64,000 bases of DNA, taken from contig NBAY01000048.1 of NCBI GenBank assembly GCA_002794775.1, positions 62,001 to 126,000 of the forward strand, in the 5' to 3' direction. The DNA comes from Porodaedalea pini. Taxonomy: Eukaryota > Basidiomycota > Agaricomycetes > Hymenochaetales > Hymenochaetaceae. Below the pieces are notes generated by a model, which saw only the letters and a list, made by a program, of their open reading frames with translations, was not told the DNA's origin and ran no database searches. Made by a program: the position numbers and the translations under genes. Positions 12,037 through 21,833 of this stretch are shown here, one piece after another (position 1 is the first letter of the stretch; each line of letters begins with the position of its first letter).

Positions 12037-12104
12037 AGCGGAGAGAGAAAAGACGAGTTGGCTGCAAGATTCCCACGGTCCAGATGGTGGTGGTAGGAGT
12101 TCAA

Positions 12105-12115
12105 GTGCATGTGCC
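12105..12115 (+). repeat. candidate target-site duplication, right copy
   Basis: Second copy of GTGCATGTGCC (see 5803-5813). It lies 69 nt upstream of the ORF1 ATG at 12036, which would give the element a short 5' UTR. Confidence 0.6.
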
Positions 12116-12493
12116 ACGTCGGCATGATCGACGCGTCCTCTGGAACCTTCGAGCGCGTTCATGACGTGACGCGACGCGCCTCATCTTTTCTCGGTCACGA
12201 CACCCCAAGAACATACACTGATACAATAGTTCATTCACTGCCCCCGCACGTTTTTCCGCACCCGCAGCAAGCGTGCAAATCGCGAAATGCCACGCCATCC
12301 ACTTTCCGCAGCTTGCCCTGTGCAAAGTGCCAGTTATCTGCGCGTCCCTCTTTGAGAATTATCTATAAGAGGGACATGTCCCTCCACTATGCTTTCGTCT
12401 CATCGGGCATCTTGTCCCAGATCACCCCGTCCGCCTCTCCTCTGACTTCGTGTCTCGAGCTTGATACCTTCCGACTTGTCAGGATCCACAAGC
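12116..12493 (+). promoter_or_regulatory. promoter and 5' UTR of the 12494 gene
   Basis: About 380 bp between the LINE and the next gene. A TATA-like TCTATAAGAG occurs near 12361, about 130 bp upstream of the ATG, followed by a pyrimidine-rich leader. The LINE inserted head-to-head with this promoter, so the 5' end of the element lies close to the host start region. Confidence 0.4.
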
Positions 12494-13281
12494 ATGTCGA
12501 TCGCGATACCCGTTCCTGTCCGTCCTTCCGCATCGACCACTGAAGCACGTTCAGCAACATCCTCACCGTACTCTTCATACTCCGAATCATCTCGTTACTC
12601 TGAGACCGTTTCTAGTGCATGGGCATCCGCTGGTGTCTACGTCCCTGTGCACCGTCGCTCAGCCTCAGGCTCCTCGTCTACCGCCCCTAACTCCGCCTTA
12701 TCTTCACCGCAGTCATCGAAGCTTACGCTTCCTCTATCACACCGTAAGTCTTATCTTGCTCTCTTCTCTATTAGATCTTGTCTAATATGTCCCTCTCCCT
12801 GTTATCAGAACCTGAAACGAAGCCTCAACCACGGGTTTATTCGCGTGAAGAGCTACTCGCTCTCGCGCCTTCCTCCCTGGTGCACGCGTCGCTCCACCCT
12901 GTCATTACGCCCGCGCTCCTCGCAGCGCACCCGAGGATCCTCCGTGCGCGTGGCGACGGCATCGCACGAGCCCTTGATATGGCGCGCACGCCTACGTATA
13001 TCCACTCTGCGTTCGCGCACTGGTGCCGGGAGTCTACTACCAAGGCATACGTCGAGTTGCAAGCGCAAAGTGCACTTGAACCCCGTGCTGAGGCTCAGCC
13101 TCAGGCAGCCCGGCGCCGTGATCGCCGACGCCCGGTTCCGTGCAATGTTGCCAACACCGTAAACAGCAAGGGCATCTCAACGCGCCGCATTGTTCAGAAT
13201 TCAAACTTGAGCAAACAGGCGCCGCGCCGGCAGCTTGATGTGACGCGTTCGTGGCGAGCGTCGCAGGCTCTTGTTGCCTAA
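12494..13281 (+). CDS. uncharacterised Ser-rich protein with an eIF4E-binding-type motif
   Basis: Two exons (12494-12743 and 12809-13281; 65-bp intron) encode 240 residues. The first ~83 residues are Ser/Thr-rich and low complexity (SSPYSSYSESSRYSETV). Exon 2 opens with RVYSREELLALAPSS. Tyr94, Leu99 and Leu100 match the canonical YxxxxL-phi motif by which 4E-BPs, eIF4G and 4E-T bind eIF4E, and YSREELL is very close to the metazoan 4E-T motif as I know it. The rest is Ala/Arg-rich, ends in RRQLDVTRSW, and has no globular domain that I recognise. A role as a translational repressor or mRNP protein is inference from the motif and disorder alone. An upstream non-ATG extension of the frame was ignored in favour of the ATG at 12494. 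Confidence 0.8.
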
Positions 13282-13821
13282 CTTTGCACTATCTGAAGTA
13301 GCAGGAATTGGAAGGAACGTTTGCATGGACAGTTTACGACGGAGACACATTGTACACTATCATTATTGTATTTTTGTTGACTATAACTTGCGACTTGCTC
13401 AATCATCACGAAGTTGAATTACCATACTGTCACTGCACGTCTTCGCGTGAATAGTCAAATGTCAATATTGTATGGCTGTCTGGAGCCTGCGAGTGTAGGT
13501 TCAAGACAAGTTGTCAGTACAGCTGAAGCTGTATGAAAAGGAAACAATCAGGTACAAGCTAAAGGGAGAAATGCACGGCAGAGATCTATTATGACATCTA
13601 CTTATGTAGCAGTCACCGCCCATGTGAGAATGAAAGCAAAACATCAAGACAACTAATAGAGCAAGCATTGTCCGTCAGGCAAAAGACGGGCAGATGCGCA
13701 TCTGTCGGAAGGAGGAAAGCACAAGAATAGCTACTGACGGAAAGCGGTGGCACCGTATTGACGTCAAGTGTGGGGTACGGTAGTTATGAAAGAGTAGGAT
13801 GATAAAGGATGATAGCAATGG
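13282..13821. other. convergent intergenic region
   Basis: Lies between the convergent 12494 gene and the BTB pseudogene. It contains T/A-rich 3'-UTR-like sequence and no coding frame I can support. Confidence 0.4.
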
Positions 13822-14974
13822 CTACAAGGAGGAACGTGAATATCGGTTTTCTATCCATTCGGGGTCCCCTGTAGAATGCGTAGTTTGCATGTAAGATAGT
13901 CTGGAGCAATGGTGAAGAACTTACAGTCGGAGAGTCCCTCGATGCCAAAGATGTCCGGTAATCTGTGCCAGGTCCTTCCTCGGGACCCCTTAAAGTAATT
14001 GCCACAACTCTCCATACAGACGGCGTGATTCCAGAACTTCTTCCACCTGTCAACAATGGCGTCTTGATAAAGATCCATGATCCGAAGGGTATCCTTTTGG
14101 GTGCCGGATCCGAAGAAATGGCCCAACGCGTCCAAAGTCATTCTATTGAAGCTACCATTTTTAGTGCAATACTCGCAGCAATACAAGCGAGCTCCGTCAA
14201 TCTCATTGCGTACAGCTGCATCAAGGTTTTGCCTTCCCCGGATAATTTTCTGGTAGTCAGAAATGGAAAGTAACTGCCACCGGGCAGCAAGTGTATCACA
14301 CTGTGACCTACACGGTATTGTACCGTTGGTGTGGCAGGTATCCCAGTCGCGATCAATGCTCGTGTGGACCAGTATGTAGAATGCTGCGGGGAGGATATGT
14401 CGCAGATCATGATTGTTTGCGAGGTAAATGGCTGAGCACGGTTCAAGGAGCTCTCCTTCGACATCCTTTATGTATGCATTCCACTCGCGAAGTGAACGGG
14501 GCCATTGCTCCAAGACCTGCGAGGTAAGACGTCCGTGAAGATTATCCATAGCGTATTTCTTCGTGAGGCACATTGCACCCATCAGCAAAGTCTCCAAATC
14601 GGATCTGTATTTTTTTATCGGCAGTATGCTGCATTGTAGTCAGAAGACAGAAAGAAAAAGTGCAGACTCGGAAAGTCCTCACAACAAATCTCCATACAAG
14701 AGGCACAGTAGGTCCGCCCAATCCTCCGCAGAGTCCTGGACATCAATCACCGGCGTTCCTTCATGCAACTCTTGCGTAAGATCAGAATGGCGAGCATATC
14801 GGCAAAGACATTTGAATGTCGGGCAAGGTGCGACTTGTATATTTTGAAGAGAATTGCGCAGCTGCTGCGAGCAGTTGATTGCACGCGAATGATTATTATT
14901 CCGTCGGAATACCAGAACGATGGGTGATGCTCGACAACAACGGCGTCCGTAGACTAGGAGTCTTCCTCTGACAT
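13822..14974 (-). pseudogene. BTB/POZ-domain protein, second disrupted copy
   Basis: Paralogue of the 2335-4102 copy. From an ATG at 14974 the frame is MSEEDS, then TAG (14956-14954), then STDAVVVEHHPSFWYSDG, so a stop precedes the BTB core. The core (LFKIYKSHLARHSNVFADML) then needs a one-base shift near 14780 to continue as SDLTQELHEGTPVIDVQD and AEDWADLLCLLYGDL. After a 54-bp intron (14682-14629) exon 2 (14628-13925) is fully open and carries the family C-terminal half: KKYAMDNLHGRL, AAFYILVHTSIDRDWD, LAARWQLLSISDYQKIIRGR, a Cys cluster CCEYC and TWHRLPDIFGIEGLSD. A 56-bp intron at 13924-13869 leads to a short last exon ending at 13822. The intron in front of the last exon is shared with the other copy. 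Two lesions make a pseudogene the likeliest reading, although two sequencing errors would also explain it. Confidence 0.78.
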
Positions 14975-15295
14975 GATGTCTACTGGAGTAGTCCGGATAT
15001 CCAGATGGATTGACAAGAGTGTCGGTGTGCAGTAGCGAGAATGGTGGCGGACGACAAGCCTGCTGTCTCTGCTCGAGCTGTTATCGGAGAGGTAACAGCC
15101 TCGTGTTCATCGTGTGTTCAACCCTATAGCAGGGAAGGCAAAACATTTGCATAAAAATTAATGTCCGCTTCTTCAACTCTCAAGGTTCGACGAAGGGAGA
15201 GCTAAACTTACATATTGATTGATAAGTATCAGTAGCAGATGGATCAAACATGTACAATACACAACTACAGGTATGGACTTTAAAGTTCAGTAATC
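14975..15295. other. intergenic between BTB pseudogene and RPC31
   Basis: About 320 bp of mixed composition. It would hold the old BTB promoter and the RPC31 3' UTR. No coding frame seen. Confidence 0.35.
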
Positions 15296-16289
15296 TCAAT
15301 CATAATCTCCTGAGTGAAGGAATTCAAGTCAGAGACGTCAAACAAGGCGATAAGGAGCACTCACCGCCATCAACTCCGGCTCCGCCATCGCCAAGATCAT
15401 CCATGTCATCACCTTCGCCATTATCGAAGTAATTCTCCGCATAATCGTTGTCGTACTCCTCATCGACATCGTAGTCCGACCCCCCGGCTTCCGACCCCGC
15501 GTCTGATGCTTTGTCTGAAGAGTTTCCCTTGAGGCGAGCCAATCAAAGTAAGGACTGGAAACAGGCTGAAAACGAGGATCATTACGAACCTGGTCATCTT
15601 CGCCGTCAGCGATGTCATCGAGCTTGACCTTCTTGCTCGATGATTTCTTTTCTGTGCCCATACACTCATCAGTATCTATCGCATAAAGTAGATACAAGTA
15701 AAGTCAATGCTCACCTTTTTTCCGCCTCTTCGGCTGGAAGTAGTCTTCGAAGATTTCAGATGGGAAAAATGGCTGATGCAGGTCCTTGCGCTTCAGCGTG
15801 GGTTGAGCTGCAGGCGATGGTCGATACTTGTCCGAGTAGCGCGGTAACTCTGTTGAACAAGAAAATCCAGTTGATTCATCAAGACAAAATCCAAAAATGA
15901 GGTCAAAAAGGCATGCGTCAACCTACCACACCAACGAGATGAAAAGGGCGGAACGTAAAGACGAACGTACCATCTGTTTTCGTCACTTCCACCAAGTAAT
16001 ATTTTGAGGCCCGGAGACGCGCCGCGAACCCATTTTGCAGCGCGCAGATTTTCCGCTCCTCCTCCGTCGACGCTGTCAGTACGGGAAGTGCATCCATGGC
16101 CTAGTCGTTGATGTTACTCGTAAATCTCGTGTGTGACAGAGATCCCTTGCTAAGACTCACAGGATAGAGCTCGCCTGCCTCGCGCGACATGCCCTGGATG
16201 TCCGCAAATGTGAGACCCATGGGCGGAAGGTTTCCTGCACCAAGTCCGCTCCTCCCACCACGCCCGCGGCCTCGACCGCCTCGCGACAT
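15296..16289 (-). CDS. RPC31: RNA polymerase III subunit RPC31 (RPC7/POLR3G family)
   Basis: RPC31 belongs to the Pol III initiation subcomplex (RPC82-RPC34-RPC31) in the nucleus. Six exons: 16289-16161, 16100-15971, 15849-15715, 15651-15590, ~15527-15365 and 15309-15296, giving about 210 residues. The N-terminus is the family signature: an RGG-rich start, then LPPMGLTFADIQGMSREAGELYP. The middle contains RYSDKYRPSP and DLHQPFFPSEIFEDYF with a following basic cluster KRRKKEKKSSSKK. The tail is highly acidic (EYDNDYAENYFDNGEGDD), as in yeast and human homologues. The acceptor before exon 5 is the least certain boundary; an alternative uses the CAG 17 nt downstream. A mariner-like repeat lies only ~55 bp upstream of the ATG. 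Confidence 0.92.
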
Positions 16290-16343
16290 ATTTAGGAACT
16301 GGCGCCGTCAGAGTCAAGCTCAAGAAGTCTACAGAGTAACTAC

Positions 16344-16650
16344 AGGTGGTTCTCAAAAGTGTTCGGCACCCCCGTTTTTGGAAGACGATCGACGCGCCCT
16401 AATTGAGAAGGTGGAATCGCGTGAAGCAAACCTCAACTCATGTTGTCTGTAGTCTGTCATTAATAGTGTCTGATCCCTCAATGGCTCACTGCTTATACAG
16501 TATGTGTTGTATTCTTATCATGTATGTATTAACTTGGAGCACAGAGGAGCATATCTATTTTTTTTAGTTGTTCGACGTGATTAATATTGCTAAGGACACA
16601 AAGGTTCAATTCCCACAGCTTCACCTTCTCAATTAGGTGCGTCGATCGTT
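16344..16650. mobile_element. mariner/MITE-like remnant upstream of RPC31
   Basis: The left end reads TA then CAGGTGGTTCTCAAAAGTG, typical of a Tc1/mariner terminal repeat at its TA target. An arm at about 16386-16413 (CGATCGACGC...CTAATTGAGAAGGTG) recurs as its reverse complement at about 16623-16649 with one substitution and one indel. This gives an imperfect ~27-bp inverted repeat around ~210 bp of non-coding DNA. The right outer terminus is not recognisable. No transposase is present, so this is a deletion derivative or MITE. It occupies most of the 16290-16882 gap. Confidence 0.55.
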
Positions 16651-16882
16651 CTATTCAGCACGTGATGGTGCGACTTCCGTACCTTATTCGAAGAGCGTTC
16701 TCAAGAACTCTTGCGACATCAATATTGCTGGCCCAGTAGCAGATAGGATGGCATTTCAGAGAACCGGAAATAGGAAACGTATCGTATAAACACAAAGGCG
16801 AGATGAAGCACAAGACAAGAAATTAACATCGGCAAGAAAAACATGAAGCCAGACGAAGGAAACACGCTTGTTCCATCTTCGA

Positions 16883-18670
16883 TCACGCTGCGGGAGCAGC
16901 GACACCAGCGGGCGCGTTCGTAGCCGCCGTGTAGTCCTGAGTAATCATCGAATAAACATTTGCACTGAGCACGACAACGAAGCCAACACACCTCCATCTC
17001 TGCGTCGAGATCCTCAGCAGTCTTCTGAGGTCGCGGGTTCTTTGTCCTGCCGGCTCCACGTCCACGCCTCGGGCGGCCTCCAATCCTTAACAAACGAATG
17101 CAAGAGCGAAGCGAGGAGTTGTCAATCATTACACGGCATGCGACAAGCACGAGGACAAACCTCTGCACACCCTCCACGGGAGCACCGCCAGCAGCAGCTT
17201 TAGGTGCCGGCGCAACGCGCGAAGCGAGCGATGGCGGTGGCACCTTAGACGGGTCGAAAATCAATTCGATCTTCATGGGCTTCTCTGATGGCGGAAGGAG
17301 GCAGAATCATGAGGATGGATAGAGCAAGTTGGTGGACAGCGCCAGCGTAAGATGATATGCGTAAACAAGGGGGAGTTGATCAGTTAAGTCGTCCCGACGG
17401 CTGAGCAACGCAGATGCAAAAAAGGAAGGAATCGTGCGTCGTTCTATAACCGTTACCAGAACCTTCAACCCAGACGAACGACATAGCTTCATCCAACGTA
17501 AAAGCAGGAACAACGTTCCGCCCTTCTAGACAAGACTCTCCGCGCGGCGCGTCGAGGCGAAAAAGAACCAAACGGTCAAGAAGCAAGTCATTAGCGCTGG
17601 CAATCCAAGACCAGCACACAGACCCACAGTTCCGGACCATATGTTCACTCATTCAAGCCATCGATCCTGCCGCCTGGAATTAACGGTAGACACAACGCCA
17701 GCAACGAAGAAATTCTTCATAGGTGCTGACGTTGAGTCCACCAACCAGCTACCGGGTCACGCACAAGTAGTCGACCTGGGCCAAGGTACGAAACTGAGCG
17801 GACAGAGGGAAGGACGCCTGCTGTGCGGATCTACTAGCGCTGGCCAAGCGAAGTGATCGCTCAGACGTCCAGGCATGCTCATAGCTTCTGTCGAAGGCTA
17901 TTCAGGCAGCCATCACCTCGAGGTAGGGACACTGCATCGGTCAACTGGAATGACCAGTCACAATATTATCAATGGAGAATGCCATGTCGTCCAGGTCTCG
18001 GTCACGATAGCGCCACAGCGAACACGACAAAAACGATATTGGAGCCAGACGAGGTAGTGTGGAGTGGAGAGGGAGAATGAGTCATGTTACTAACTGCCGT
18101 CGATGAGTCGGTTGTTGTACGTTTCGTATGCCTTGCTACCATCGCCCTTGCGCGAGAAAAGGACGGTTGCGGACCCGTTCCACTTGCCCTGCGGGTTGAA
18201 ATGCAACTGGATATCCCTGAGAGGACCGACAGTCGTTATGAAAAGCTCCTGTAAGAGAACATTAGAGTCAGCGGATGTTCGGATTCATCAAAAGAGAAAG
18301 AATAACAAACCCTAATCTGCTGCTCATTCACATCAGTAGGAAGCCCCGAAACCATAATTTTTTCCGCGGTCTGTTGAGGAAGGCCAGTTTTTCCGGTCGC
18401 AGGAGCGCCAGTACCAGCCTTTTTCGCCGCCGACTTGGCTGCGGTGGTGTTGGTGGTGCCGAGGATGTTCGCACGCGCGCTACGGTTCGGACGACGGCCA
18501 CCTGCGCCTCTCCTGCCGGTCCTCGAAGATTTAACGATCTTGATAAGATAAAGTACCAAAGAAAGATGGATTGTGAGTCAATGACAATGCAATGATCACC
18601 GCTGAGCTGAGCGGCGCGTGCCCAACGCGAGAGCAGAGACAATACCAACATCGTCGAGAGCCTTGTCCAT
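16883..18670 (-). CDS. YRA1: mRNA export adaptor YRA1 (ALY/REF family)
   Basis: YRA1/ALY couples mRNA processing to export by loading the Mex67/NXF1 receptor within TREX. Six exons: 18670-18650, 18538-18311, 18248-18095, 17284-17171, 17077-16992 and 16936-16883, for 218 residues. The start MDKALDDIVKSSR is the conserved N-box, followed by an Arg/Gly-rich segment. One RRM follows: KIMVSGLPTDVNEQQIREL (RNP2 strand), DIQLHFNPQGKWNGSATVLF (RNP1 strand), YNNRLIDGKKPMKIELIFD. After it come a variable Pro/Ala region, a second RG-rich patch (RPRRGRGAG) and the FoP-type C-terminal motif KTAEDLDAEMEDY. The frame is intact. The third intron, which splits the codon for the first Lys of KKPMKIEL, is 810 nt. 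Confidence 0.95.
17285..18094 (-). other. unusually long (810 nt) intron of YRA1
   Basis: Donor GTTAGT at 18094 and acceptor CAG at 17287-17285. The flanking exons join cleanly inside the RRM (LIDG-KKPMKIEL). Every other intron that I could measure in this window is about 50-225 nt, most 50-70. The last ~60 nt before the acceptor contain no good CTRAC/CTNAC branch site; the nearest candidate is CTTAC ~65 nt upstream. No conserved peptide is encoded inside. The yeast YRA1 intron (766 nt, weak branch site) is an established autoregulatory element; the equivalence here is inference. Confidence 0.75.
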
Positions 18671-19427
18671 ATTCGCTGTCGAGTGATTTAAAGTAGTGGA
18701 AAACGTAGAGCTGTTCAGAGATCAAGTAGGAAGGTCTTGAAGACGGCTGTTGTGAGGACGGGGGTCGTTGATGGTGGCGAAAGACAAAGAGCAAAACGAC
18801 GACTGCAGCGCCTTTATACACGCGTCGGCGGAGTCTGAACCAAAGTCAACATGCATCACGAAAAAGTCTAAAATCTTGCACGGGCTTACATACCCGTAGA
18901 AGATAGTAAATTAAGTAAATTATGTATATTATGTACAAGAGAATCTAGCGCACTCTCAAAATGATCAGAAATGTACAAGTTGCCGCAAGATCGCCGCAAG
19001 TCTGATGCATCACTTACAAGAATGGCCGGCCCTGAAGAAAATATAGAAGAGAATACGGCGCACCTTCAAAATGACATGGGATAATCTTACTTGTGGTTCT
19101 TGTCGTGTCTGGTAGAGTTCTTATATAAGGCCTGCAAGTCGTTATACGAGACTGAAAGTCTACTGGTTCATTATCACACCATTTAAATAATATAACAATA
19201 ATGTATTTCTATTGCATCATTTATTGTACAATTGAATTGTTCAAAATCGTAGCCACGTCAGAATCATAGATAAAAGCAAAAGAAGAACAAAGAATTCAGG
19301 TTTGAGGCGTCCGCAGGCGAGGTGAGGTGCGGGTTATAACTGCGACGAGTCGAGTAGGTCCTCGAACCGGAAGTGCATCGCGTACGTGTCCATACGCTCA
19401 CCGTCCGGCCCCATCCCATCCATCCCA
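18671..19427. repeat. AT-rich intergenic region with a short imperfect direct repeat
   Basis: Holds the YRA1 promoter side and the 3' end of the HMG-box locus. Two similar ~30-bp units, each with an AGAGAAT...GCGCAC...TCAAAATGA pattern, occur near 18940 and 19050. A 15-mer CATCACGAAAAAGTC at about 18851 recurs in inverted orientation near 24747. No coding frame seen. Confidence 0.4.
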
Positions 19428-21219
19428 TCACCAATCCATCGACCCCATTGAGCCGAAGCTCATCCACGGCGGCAGCCCCATGTCCATTTCGATGTCGATT
19501 TTGCCGACTACATTCTGACTCTGCATCTCCTGGTTCTGACCATGCGAGAAATGTGTGGCAGATTCGTCGGTATCGCACAGCGTCTGCATTGCCCGCGCTG
19601 GCAGGCCGTAGTCGTCCCACTCGCCAGCAACTGGCCGTTCTGATGACTCAGGCAGCCCGTGCGGCACTGCGCGCTGACCCGGCACTTGAAGCTGTCCGCC
19701 AGGCGATTGGCTAGCTGGCAAAGAGAATTGACCAGAGAGAAAGAGACGCGATGGCGAGGAAGACGAAGAGGAAGGAGGTGCTGGTACGGAAAGGGGGCCC
19801 CTTGAGGAGGTTGAAGGCTCACTAGGAATGTTGAGCTGGGTGAGCGCGCGAGAGCAAGGCTTAGCGGTAACGGGTACCTGCTCCTCGTAGACCTGAAACA
19901 TGGAATAGCACGCTACGACGAAAAGCAGAAAAATACACCTGCATCTTGCCGCCAGGAGTCGAGAAATCGGGGACTTGCCCTGGCATACCTTAACCATCAA
20001 CTGCGGATGCGAGTTCGGGAACTGGTAACCGTTCATCACACCAAATACCTCCTCTCTTTGCTGGCCGTGGCCATTTGTCTGCATCTGCTGCTCACCTTCG
20101 CTGCCCTCATGCGTCACAGGTGAGCCAACCGCCGAGCTACTGTTCGAACCAGGCGCTGTCTCGAGCAGCCTCGGGATCTTGATTGTAGGAGGCGCAGGCG
20201 GGCAGAGGTCGGCTGGCATCGTCGGTGGCCAGTGTACCCGGTGCGCTCGTCGAACGGCGGTTCTGAGGGAGGACAAAGCTAGATGGTCCGGGAACTAGGC
20301 TCTGGGAAGTCTGAGTCGGGATCTGCGCGGAAAGTGAGTATCCATGTCCATGCCCGTGTCCACCGTGGTGCGAGTGCGAGTAGGAAGACGTGCTGAGCAG
20401 GCCGGATTCGAGAGAGAAGCTCGCAAGAGCATTGCGCGTGTCGATCGCAAAGCTCGCTCTTGATCCAGAACCAGATGCGCCAGAGAGCGAGGGCATCGAG
20501 AGGCTCAGCTGGAGCGAGAGTGTCTGACCTTGAGCCTGGCCCTGCGATCCCTCCGATTCGCTCATGTCGAAGTCTGCGAGGTCCGCCATCTCGACTTCGC
20601 GCATGCTGCTGCACCCGCCGTTCGCATAGCCGTATGGACCATAGAGAGACCCGTCGGCGGAGAGCGAGTCGAGCTCGCTGAAATCTTCCGAATCGACGGT
20701 CGATGCAGATGAGGGGGCACTCGTGGTGCTGGTGGTGCTGGTAGTGGAGCACAAGGAACTGTTGCGGGCACGCGTGCCGAAACCGCGCACACAGCTGCTC
20801 GACTTGGTACGGTCACGACGCTCCTTCCCATCCTTCTCCTTCCCATCCTTCTCCTTCCTCACCTTTCCACCCGCTATCGACTTTGCCTTGCCCTCCTTCT
20901 CCTTGACAATCCGTGTGGGTTGATAGACGTACCATAGATACATCTCTTCCTTCATGCCCCTTGTGCTGCTTCGCGAGGTCGTCCCAATACTTGCATTCCT
21001 CCGCAGAGACTGAGCTCCATTGCTGGGAGATCGTCTTGGACAGGTCGGCTTGGCGCCAACAGCGCACGATAGGGCCGCCCTCGGATGCCGCTGCAGCCTC
21101 TGCCTCGTTCTTCTTGAGGCTTCACTCCCAGTTGAAGAGTATGAATACGTTCTCCGGCCACTTGATGTATTCCTTGCTGTCTTGCTTGAGTTTCAACTGA
21201 TAGCTGTGGACTAGAGGCC
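19428..21219 (-). pseudogene. HMG-box transcription factor, frame-disrupted
   Basis: The family is fungal HMG-box DNA-binding regulators, some of which control mating or fruiting. The HMG box is readable by similarity: IKWPENVFILFNWE, then TGA, then SLKKNEAEAAASEGG, RQADLSKTISQQWSS, SAEECKYWDDLAKQHK, then after one surplus G in a GGGG run (20957-20960) EEMYLWYVYQPTR followed by a Lys-rich extension. The next ~250 residues are Ser-rich and open, until a further frame change near 20200, where RPLP/APPTIKIPRLLE are in different frames. An intron near 19910-19990 precedes VYEEQVPVTAK, and the protein ends SFGSMGSMDW at 19428. Three lesions in one gene suggest a pseudogene. 5' exons upstream of 21219 were not resolved. 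The locus is divergent to the damaged cyclin gene. Confidence 0.7.
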
Positions 21220-21833
21220 AGTTGTATGAATTGTATGTATACAGGGGCTACTCACCAATTTGAGTGGCACGAGCGTGTCTGAGCTCTGTTTGCAGCTACA
21301 TTTTGACTAACATACTCGTTATATCCCAAAGAATATGTGGTCTTAGTTTTGATGTGCTTGACAGATTTGCGACCGAGGGAGAGGCAGGCGATGGTGGTGG
21401 GAGAAAGCAAAGTGCAACGACGCGTCGAGATGCTCGACGCGTTTTCTAAGTCTGCAATTTCTAAGTCCGCTAAGTCCGCCAAGTGGTGAATCTCGTCTGA
21501 TGCGTGTCCTTGTCCACTCACCATCAGCATCCCAATTCTCAAGAATCCACTTATTAATTACTCCAGCTACATCCATGTACACTATCTAGTATTTCTCCCG
21601 CTGTCTCCACCTTCTCCCAATACCCGCACCTACTCTCTTCGGCGCTGCAGCAAGCGGTGCCTCAACCATTGAAACAATCCCAAGTCCCGAAGATGCACCC
21701 GGCAAAAGCAAACTACGTGGCTTTCCTGGTCGGCGAATCAAGCATTCCCATTGTCGGCAACCTTCCGAGGCGCGCACGCAAAGTCGACAGATAAATTGCC
21801 CTGCTTCTCTAACTGACGTGCTCGATCCTAGAT

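Larger units (their letters stand above)
5814..12104 (-). mobile_element. near full-length LINE retrotransposon, Tad-like architecture
   Basis: A 6.29-kb non-LTR element on the minus strand. Order 5' to 3': short 5' UTR (~68 nt), ORF1 with zinc knuckles, a 5-nt gap, ORF2 with AP-type endonuclease, reverse transcriptase, RNase H and a C-terminal Cys/His motif, then a ~150-nt 3' UTR ending in an A-rich TTATAAA. The boundaries rest on the 11-bp direct repeat at 5803-5813 and 12105-12115. Endonuclease, RT and RNase H in one ORF2 plus a knuckle-bearing ORF1 is the layout of the Tad1 and related fungal clades. Only two lesions disrupt coding: one frame change in ORF1 and one in-frame TGA in ORF2, so the copy is young. 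It sits in the MAM33-to-12494 intergenic region, opposite in strand to both genes. Confidence 0.9.

Noticed and set aside
17380..17652. 90-codon minus-strand ORF inside the YRA1 intron as a hidden exon or gene
   Set aside because: The flanking exons already join in the conserved RRM without extra residues, and the peptide has no recognisable motif.
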